A stretch of DNA of 18,946 nt, taken from the NCBI GenBank assembly GCA_035291645.1, contig DATDRQ010000315.1, positions 1-18,946 on the forward strand, given 5' to 3'. Shown in pieces: positions 14,784-18,946 of the stretch. A program made the position numbers and the translations under genes. The stretch's first letter is position 1, and each line of letters begins with the position of its first letter. The stretch comes from DATDRQ01 sp035291645 (GTDB taxonomy: Bacteria; Chloroflexota; Anaerolineae; Anaerolineales; UBA4823). Below the pieces are notes generated by a model that was not told the DNA's origin, made no database searches, and saw nothing but the letters and a program-made list of their open reading frames with translations.

Positions 14784-15203
14784 ATGCCCTCCTTCCGCTA
14801 CTACCACCCCATCGAAGTCCGTTACGGCGACCTGGACCCCCAGGGGCACGTCAACAACGCCCGTTACCTGACCTACATGGAGCAGGCCCGCATCTCTTAT
14901 ATCCAACAGCTCGGCCTGTGGCAAGGGGATTCCTTCCTGGACGTCGGCGTCATCCTGGCCGACGCCCAGGTGATCTTCAAGGAGTCGATCCAGTACGGCC
15001 AGCCGCTGCGGGTCGGCGTGCGCGTCTCCCGGCTGGGGGTCAAGAGCCTGACCATGGAATACCAGATCGAGGACGCCGGCGATGGGCGCGCCCTGGCCAC
15101 CGGCGCCACCGTGCTGGTCGCCTACGATTACCGCCGCGGGCGCAGCCTGCCCCTCCCGGACGACTGGCGCCGCATCCTCACCGAGTATGAAATGCTTTCC
15201 TGA
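14784..15203 (+). CDS. Acyl-CoA thioesterase, 4HBT hotdog family (YbgC/FadM-like)
   Basis: 139 residues, the normal length of single-hotdog thioesterases, which hydrolyse acyl-CoA or acyl-ACP esters as dimers or tetramers. The signature 'VRYGDLDPQGHVNNARYLTYMEQAR' is textbook, with the catalytic Asp at D18 in 'DPQGHVNN'. 'DVGVILADAQVIFKESIQYGQPLRVGVRV' is the matching central strand region. Substrate length class cannot be told. First gene of a run with the M42 peptidase, 66 bases downstream. Confidence 0.88.
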   Translation: MPSFRYYHPIEVRYGDLDPQGHVNNARYLTYMEQARISYIQQLGLWQGDSFLDVGVILADAQVIFKESIQYGQPLRVGVRVSRLGVKSLTMEYQIEDAGDGRALATGATVLVAYDYRRGRSLPLPDDWRRILTEYEMLS

Positions 15204-15269
15204 GCTGGCCTGTTCGTTTTACGAATTACGAATTAAGAACAATTCTCTATCCTCGAAAGGTCTCCTTCG
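15204..15269. other. Short gap with ACGAATTA direct repeat
   Basis: ACGAATTACGAATTA (15222-15236) is two copies of an 8-base unit, in a locally AT-rich stretch. GAAAGG at 15255-15260 is a good ribosome-binding site 9 bases before the M42 gene's ATG. No terminator is seen. Confidence 0.5.
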
Positions 15270-16316
15270 ATGACTCTGCCTTCCCTCGACACTGACCGCC
15301 TGGTCGAAGATCTCACTAACCTGCTCAATATCCCCAGCCCGACCGGCTACACCGGGCAAGCCATCGACTGGCTGGAGCAGGAGGCGGCTGAATTCCCACA
15401 CCTGCGCCTCTCCCGTACCCGCAAGGGCGCCCTGGTCGCCGTCTGGCAGGGGCAGTCGAACGAAGCGCCGCGTGCCCTGACCGCCCACGTCGACACCCTG
15501 GGCGCCATGGTCAAGGAGATCAAACCCAACGGGCGCCTGAAGCTGACCAAGATCGGCGGCTTCGCCTGGAACACGGTCGAGGGGGAGGGCTGCCGGGTGT
15601 TCGCCTCCACAGGCGAGCCTGTGCGCGGCGCCCTGCTGCTCGCCAAAGCCTCCGGGCACGTGCACGGCAGCCAGGTGAATGAGGCCAGGCGCGACGACGA
15701 CGCCATGGAGGTGCGCCTGGACGCCCGCACCGCCTCGGCGGACGAGACGCGCGCCCTGGGCATCCAGGTCGGCGACTTCGTCGCCTTCGACCCGCGTGTT
15801 GAGGTGAGGGACGGCTTCGTGCGTTCGCGCCACCTGGACGACAAGGCCTGCGTCGCCTGCCTGCTCGCCGCCCTGCGCGCTCTGCACGCCGCCGGGCTGC
15901 AGCCCGCCCGGACCACGACCTTCCACTTCAGCAACTACGAGGAGGTCGGTCACGGGGCCGCCTCAGGCTTCCCGCCGGACCTGGCCGAGCTGGTCACGGT
16001 GGACATGGCTGCCGTAGGCGAAGGGCAGGCTTCCGACGAGTTCCACGCCACCCTGTGCGTCAAGGATTCCGGCGGGCCCTACCACCACGGCTTGAGCCAG
16101 CGGCTGCGCGCCCTGGCGGAAGAGCACGCCATCCCCTACAAGGTGGACATCTACCCGCACTACGGTTCGGACGGCGAGGCTTACTGGCGCGCCGGCGGCG
16201 ACGTCGCCGTGGCCCTGATCGGCCCGGGCGTGGACGCCTCCCACAACTACGAGCGCACCCACCTGGAGGCGCTGGAAGCCACCACCAACTGGGTGCTCGC
16301 TTACCTGCTGAGCTAG
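15270..16316 (+). CDS. M42 family metallopeptidase (cellulase M / glutamyl aminopeptidase-like)
   Basis: 348 residues, typical length. M42 enzymes are large oligomeric di-metal aminopeptidases that trim short peptides in the cytosol. Ligands and catalytic residues are in the expected order: 'TAHVDTLG' (H73, D75), 'RHLDDKA' (D190/D191), 'NYEEVGHGA' (E224 base, E225), 'VDMAAVG' (D245), and 'ASHNYERTH' (H331). The dimerisation-type domain lies between about 80 and 185. The start is supported by GAAAGG 9 bases upstream. A TAG stop is followed 31-37 bases later by the oxidoreductase start. A role as endoglucanase, once proposed for the family, is not supported. Confidence 0.9.
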   Translation: MTLPSLDTDRLVEDLTNLLNIPSPTGYTGQAIDWLEQEAAEFPHLRLSRTRKGALVAVWQGQSNEAPRALTAHVDTLGAMVKEIKPNGRLKLTKIGGFAWNTVEGEGCRVFASTGEPVRGALLLAKASGHVHGSQVNEARRDDDAMEVRLDARTASADETRALGIQVGDFVAFDPRVEVRDGFVRSRHLDDKACVACLLAALRALHAAGLQPARTTTFHFSNYEEVGHGAASGFPPDLAELVTVDMAAVGEGQASDEFHATLCVKDSGGPYHHGLSQRLRALAEEHAIPYKVDIYPHYGSDGEAYWRAGGDVAVALIGPGVDASHNYERTHLEALEATTNWVLAYLLS

Positions 16317-16353
16317 CCGGGCGCCACTCTTTGTACAGAAGGAGATCTTGACC

Positions 16354-17367
16354 GTGCTGATCGACGCCAACCTGCCTCCGGTGCCGCTGGTTCGCATACC
16401 CGAGATCGCCCGCGCCGCCGAGGCGCTCGGTTTCGACGCCGTGTGGACCTCGGAGACGGTGCACGATCCCTTCCTGCCTGGGGCGCTGATCGCCGAGCAC
16501 ACCCGCCGCCTGTCCTTCGGCACCGCCATCGCGGTAGCCTTCGCCCGCAGCCCGGCCACCCTGGCCTACACCGCCTGGGACCTGGCGGGGGCCTCCGGCG
16601 GGCGCTTCATCCTGGGGCTCGGCACGCAGGTCAGGGCGCACGTCGAGCGCCGCTTCGGCATGCCCTGGCCCGCATCGCCGGTCGGCCGGCTGCGCGAGCA
16701 GATCCAGGCCGTGCGCGCCCTCTGGCAGACCTGGCAGAGCGGCGAACCGCTCAACTTCCGCGGCGAACATTATAAGCTGACCCTCATGTCGCCCTTCTTC
16801 AATCCCGGCCCGATCGATCACCCGGATATCCCGATCTACATCGCCGGGGTCAACACAGGGCTGGCGCGCCTGGCGGGCGAGTGCGCCGGCGGCTTCCACG
16901 CCCACCCCTTCCACTCGCCCGCATACCTGCGGCACGTGATCCTGCCCGCCATCCAGCAGGGCTGCCGCCAGGCCGGGCGTTCCCGGGAGGCGGTCAGGAT
17001 CTACGTCACCGCCTTCGCCGCCGCTGGGGACCAAGAAAGGGAGTTCGCCCGCCAGCAGATCGCCTTCTACGCCTCCACGCCCTCTTACCGGGCGGTGATG
17101 GCCTTCCACGGCTGGGAGGCGGCTGCCGAAAGCCTCTCCGGGCTGGCGGCCCTCGGCTGGTGGGCGGACATGCCCGCCCTGATCACCGACGACATGCTGG
17201 AGACCTTCGCCGTCCTGGCGCCCCCGGACGAGCTGCCCTCCCGCCTGCTCGAGCGCTACCAGGGAGTCGCCGACAGATTGGGGTTGTACCTGCCGTTCGT
17301 CCCCGGCCAGCGCGACGCCTGGTGGCGGGACCTGCTTGCCGGTTTGCGCCAACCCGGCTCGTTGTAA
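16354..17367 (+). CDS. LLM class (luciferase-like) F420-dependent-type oxidoreductase
   Basis: 337 residues from GTG at 16354. TTG at 16348 is also in frame, but it leaves only 3 bases after the GAAGGAG at 16338-16344, whereas GTG has 9, so GTG is preferred. The TIM-barrel family signature is clear: 'IPEIARAAEALGFDAVWTSETVHDPFLPGALIAEHTRRLSFGTAIAVAFARSP' and 'GGRFILGLGTQVRAHVERRFGMPW'. It ends the barrel with 'IPIYIAGVNTGLARLAGECAGGF'. Members usually use coenzyme F420, sometimes FMN; which is used here cannot be read from sequence. Residues 'RFGMPW', and length, resemble the MSMEG_2256-like subgroup. It is the last gene of the thioesterase run. Confidence 0.87.
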   Translation: MLIDANLPPVPLVRIPEIARAAEALGFDAVWTSETVHDPFLPGALIAEHTRRLSFGTAIAVAFARSPATLAYTAWDLAGASGGRFILGLGTQVRAHVERRFGMPWPASPVGRLREQIQAVRALWQTWQSGEPLNFRGEHYKLTLMSPFFNPGPIDHPDIPIYIAGVNTGLARLAGECAGGFHAHPFHSPAYLRHVILPAIQQGCRQAGRSREAVRIYVTAFAAAGDQEREFARQQIAFYASTPSYRAVMAFHGWEAAAESLSGLAALGWWADMPALITDDMLETFAVLAPPDELPSRLLERYQGVADRLGLYLPFVPGQRDAWWRDLLAGLRQPGSL

Positions 17368-17421
17368 CTCAGGCCTTGGTGACCGTTTCTTGCTTAAACA
17401 TGGATACAGGATAAGACGAAT

Positions 17422-17508
17422 GGAACGCTGATAAACGCTGATTCTCGCTGATTTTGGCGAACTCTGTTCGCATCTTCTGATCGGCGTTTTCAGCGTGAAT
17501 CAGCGTCC
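17422..17508. repeat. Palindromic repeat of 10-bp-phased CGCTGAT units
   Basis: Three CGCTGAT copies at 17426, 17436 and 17446 are spaced exactly 10 bases apart. They are mirrored by ATCGGCG (17480), TTCAGCG (17489) and ATCAGCG (17499). The outer arms GGAACGCTGAT and ATCAGCGTCC close the palindrome. The whole gap 17368-17550 between the oxidoreductase and pcm has no gene. TATACC at 17509-17514, just beyond the repeat, is a weak candidate -10 for pcm. Confidence 0.75.
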
Positions 17509-17550
17509 TATACCAAGGGCTTAAAAGAGACCCGCATCGGCGGCAATATT

Positions 17551-18216
17551 ATGAACGAAGACGACTATTACACCCGCCAGCGCCTGCGCATGGTCGCCGA
17601 ACAGCTCGAGGAGCGCGGCATCGTCGACGCGCGCGTCCTGGACGCCATGCGCCGGGTGCCGCGCCACCTCTTCGTCCCGGCGGAACACCGCTATCTAGCC
17701 TACGCCGACTGCCCTCTGCCCATCGAGAGCCGCCAGACCATCTCCCAGCCCTTCATCGTCGCCCTGATGACCCAGCTGCTCCTGTTGGAAGGGGATGAGA
17801 TCGTCCTGGAGATCGGCACCGGGTCGGGTTACCAGGCTGCCGTGCTCGCCCTGATCGCCCATTCCGTTTACACGGTTGAACGCCATGCCCGCCTGGCCGA
17901 GCGCGCCGCCCGCATCCTGGCCAGCCTGGACTTGCAGAACGTGCATGTTATCGTCGCGGACGGCTCCCAGGGTTGGCCCGATTCCGCTCCCTATGATGCC
18001 ATCCTGGCGACCGCCGCCGCGCCGCAGGCCCCCCGGCCGCTGCTCGACCAGCTCGCCGACGGCGGCCGTCTGGTGCTCCCGGTCGGCGGGCGCGGCGGGC
18101 AGTACCTGGAGCGCTGGTCCCGTGAAGGAGACCGCTTCATCCATGAGCAGGGCGTGCCGGTCGCCTTCGTCCCCCTGGTCGGCCGCTTCGGCTGGCAGGA
18201 GGACGGCTGGGATTGA
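17551..18216 (+). CDS. pcm: Protein-L-isoaspartate O-methyltransferase
   Basis: 221 residues, the usual length. The enzyme methylates isoaspartyl residues formed by ageing, starting their repair, with S-adenosylmethionine as donor. Signature stretches: 'RVPRHLFVP', 'YADCPLPIESRQTISQPFIVALMTQLL' and the SAM-binding motif 'VLEIGTGSGYQAAVLA' (85-100), then 'VYTVERHARLAERA' and 'YDAILATAAAP'. The C-terminus 'VPLVGRFGW' is the usual end. No clear SD precedes the ATG. The stop overlaps the start of the next gene. Confidence 0.94.
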   Translation: MNEDDYYTRQRLRMVAEQLEERGIVDARVLDAMRRVPRHLFVPAEHRYLAYADCPLPIESRQTISQPFIVALMTQLLLLEGDEIVLEIGTGSGYQAAVLALIAHSVYTVERHARLAERAARILASLDLQNVHVIVADGSQGWPDSAPYDAILATAAAPQAPRPLLDQLADGGRLVLPVGGRGGQYLERWSREGDRFIHEQGVPVAFVPLVGRFGWQEDGWD

Positions 18217-18524
18217 GCCTCAACCCGATCGCCCTGGGCATGGGCCTGTTCATGCTGCTCGCCATCGGCCTGGGTTTCGTGTGGGTGATTAAGGTCGAAT
18301 ATTACTTTGGCGCCCACGTCTGGCCCTACGTGCTGGTCGTCGGGGCGTCGATCACCCTGGCCTCGCTTTTCATGCCGACTTTCACCCTGTCCGCCCTGCT
18401 GGGCATCCTGGGCGGGTCGGTGATGTGGGGCGCGACCGAGCTGCCCGGGCAGGCAGCACGGGTGCGGCGCGGCCTGTTCCCCGCCAACCCCCGGCGGGCA
18501 AACTCCCCGGAGCAAGAGCGGTGA
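18213..18524 (+). CDS. DUF4491 family small membrane protein
   Basis: 103 residues from TTG at 18213, overlapping the pcm stop by 4 bases. AGGAGG at 18197-18202 stands 10 bases upstream and supports this start. Three membrane helices (about 5-26, 36-54, 58-74). The conserved marks I recall for DUF4491 are present: 'VIKVEYYFG' after helix 1, and 'WGATELPGQAARVRRGLFPANPRR' after helix 3. Function is unknown. Overlap with pcm and with the following gene makes a tightly coupled trio. Confidence 0.75.
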   Translation: MSLNPIALGMGLFMLLAIGLGFVWVIKVEYYFGAHVWPYVLVVGASITLASLFMPTFTLSALLGILGGSVMWGATELPGQAARVRRGLFPANPRRANSPEQER

Positions 18525-18799
18525 GCCTGGGTTGGGCCGGGGTCGTCCTGGCGCTGGTCACCTTAGTCACTATCGCAGTGGGTCACGAGCTGGTGCGCCG
18601 CCTGCACAGCAGCTTCGGCACCCGCCCGGCTGTGCCGCTGTTCGCGCTGGGCGCGGCGGTGCTGCTTGCCGGGCTGCTCTCTAGCGGCGACCTGCTCTCC
18701 GCCGCCCTGGGCATCACCGGCGTGACCTTGATCTGGGATGGGGTGGAGATTTACCGGCAGGAGGGGAGGATGAAGAGGAATGTGACGAAAGACACTTGA
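18521..18799 (+). CDS. Small membrane protein, divergent DUF4491-like paralogue
   Basis: 92 residues from GTG at 18521, whose GTGA overlaps the stop of the preceding gene. Three membrane helices (about 2-20, 37-53, 57-72). 'LVRRLHSSFG' after helix 1 corresponds to 'VIKVEYYFG' in the neighbour, and 'IWDGVEIYRQEGRMKRN' corresponds to its 'MWGATELPGQAARVRRG'. It is thus probably an ancient tandem duplicate that lost the 'FPxNP' end. An ATG at 18425 in the same frame lies inside the previous gene and is rejected. The function is unknown; the pair may form a heteromer. Confidence 0.65.
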   Translation: MSLGWAGVVLALVTLVTIAVGHELVRRLHSSFGTRPAVPLFALGAAVLLAGLLSSGDLLSAALGITGVTLIWDGVEIYRQEGRMKRNVTKDT

Positions 18800-18825
18800 C
18801 TCGATAATTGGAAATTATATATGAT
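18796..18825 (+). promoter_or_regulatory. Promoter of the gene at the window's end
   Basis: TTGACT (18796-18801), overlapping the stop codon of the preceding gene, is separated by 18 bases from TATGAT (18820-18825). Transcription would begin near 18832, leaving a leader of about 57 bases. The surroundings are strikingly AT-rich for this window. Confidence 0.6.
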
Positions 18826-18888
18826 CTTTCTTAAGTAATTCATTTGGGAAAACGTAATTCAATAATAAGTGAAGCCAAGGAGGGAGAC

Positions 18889-18946
18889 ATGACTCTCAAA
18901 CAGCACCTATTATTTTGTGCTGGATTATTTCTGTTCTTGGTGATGG
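18889..18946 (+). CDS. N-terminus of a probable exported protein, cut by the window edge
   Basis: Only 19 residues are visible: MTLKQHLLFCAGLFLFLVM. A lysine followed by a hydrophobic run fits the start of a signal peptide or membrane helix. A near-perfect Shine-Dalgarno, AAGGAGG (18877-18883), stands 5 bases before the ATG, unlike most genes here, which lack one. Codon use (CTA, TTA, TTT) differs from the GC-rich genes upstream. The product cannot be named. Confidence 0.55.
   Translation, partial: MTLKQHLLFCAGLFLFLVM

Noticed and set aside
16060..17352. 430-codon minus-strand open frame opposite the peptidase and oxidoreductase
   Set aside because: It is antisense to two clear enzyme genes and its product is low-complexity Gly/Arg/Ala-rich. 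GC-rich codon bias produces such shadow frames.
17422..17508. Short regular repeats considered as a CRISPR array
   Set aside because: The unit is only 7 bases on a 10-base period, with mirrored copies and no spacers; no cas genes are present.
18804..18818. ATAATT-gga-AATTAT inverted repeat as a terminator
   Set aside because: The stem is only A-T pairs and has no T tract; it also lies within the spacer of the promoter for the last gene.

Overview
The window looks like chromosomal housekeeping DNA from a GC-rich member of the Chloroflexota, most likely the class Anaerolineae. This is an inference from several features: long Thr/Pro linkers of the 'TPTPTLTP' type in two membrane proteins, a multi-GAF hybrid histidine kinase, an F420-type luciferase-like oxidoreductase, an M42 peptidase, a Hal2-type phosphatase, and dispersed palindromic repeats in the gaps. 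I see no phage, plasmid, CRISPR, tRNA or rRNA signal.

Layout. 1-399: end of a GNAT acetyltransferase gene broken by a one-base frameshift. 608-1342 (-): an unrecognised protein with a PD-(D/E)XK-like motif pattern and a possible winged-helix C-terminus. 1406-1557: a long palindromic repeat. 1777-5406 (+): a 1209-residue hybrid histidine kinase with four GAF domains, PAS, HisKA, HATPase and receiver. 5461-6243 (-): recO, divergent from rplI (6467-7090, +), whose product carries an unusual acidic tail. 7282-12538 (+): a run of RodZ-like protein with two HTH domains, rimO, a 3'(2'),5'-bisphosphate nucleotidase overlapping rimO, and a GT-C glycosyltransferase. 12539-12897: gene-free, holding a second copy of the palindromic repeat and another hairpin repeat. 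12898-14681 (-): a TPR-like membrane-anchored protein translationally coupled to a CopD-family protein. 14784-17367 (+): a hotdog thioesterase, an M42 metallopeptidase and an LLM-class oxidoreductase. 17368-17550: a gap with a 10-bp-phased palindromic repeat. 17551-18799 (+): pcm followed by two overlapping small membrane proteins that look like paralogues (DUF4491 type). 18889-end: start of a gene for a probable exported protein, in locally AT-rich DNA.

No single dramatic new system stands out. The most useful signals are these: (a) near-consensus -10 boxes lie 6-9 bases before the start codon of four genes, which implies leaderless transcripts and corrects three or four start sites; (b) the unrecognised nuclease-like protein; (c) the tandem DUF4491-like pair; (d) the duplicated HTH in the RodZ homologue; (e) the low-complexity Glu-rich tail on ribosomal protein bL9; and (f) three families of palindromic intergenic repeats.

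All calls are from reading the sequence and from memory of protein families; no database search was run.
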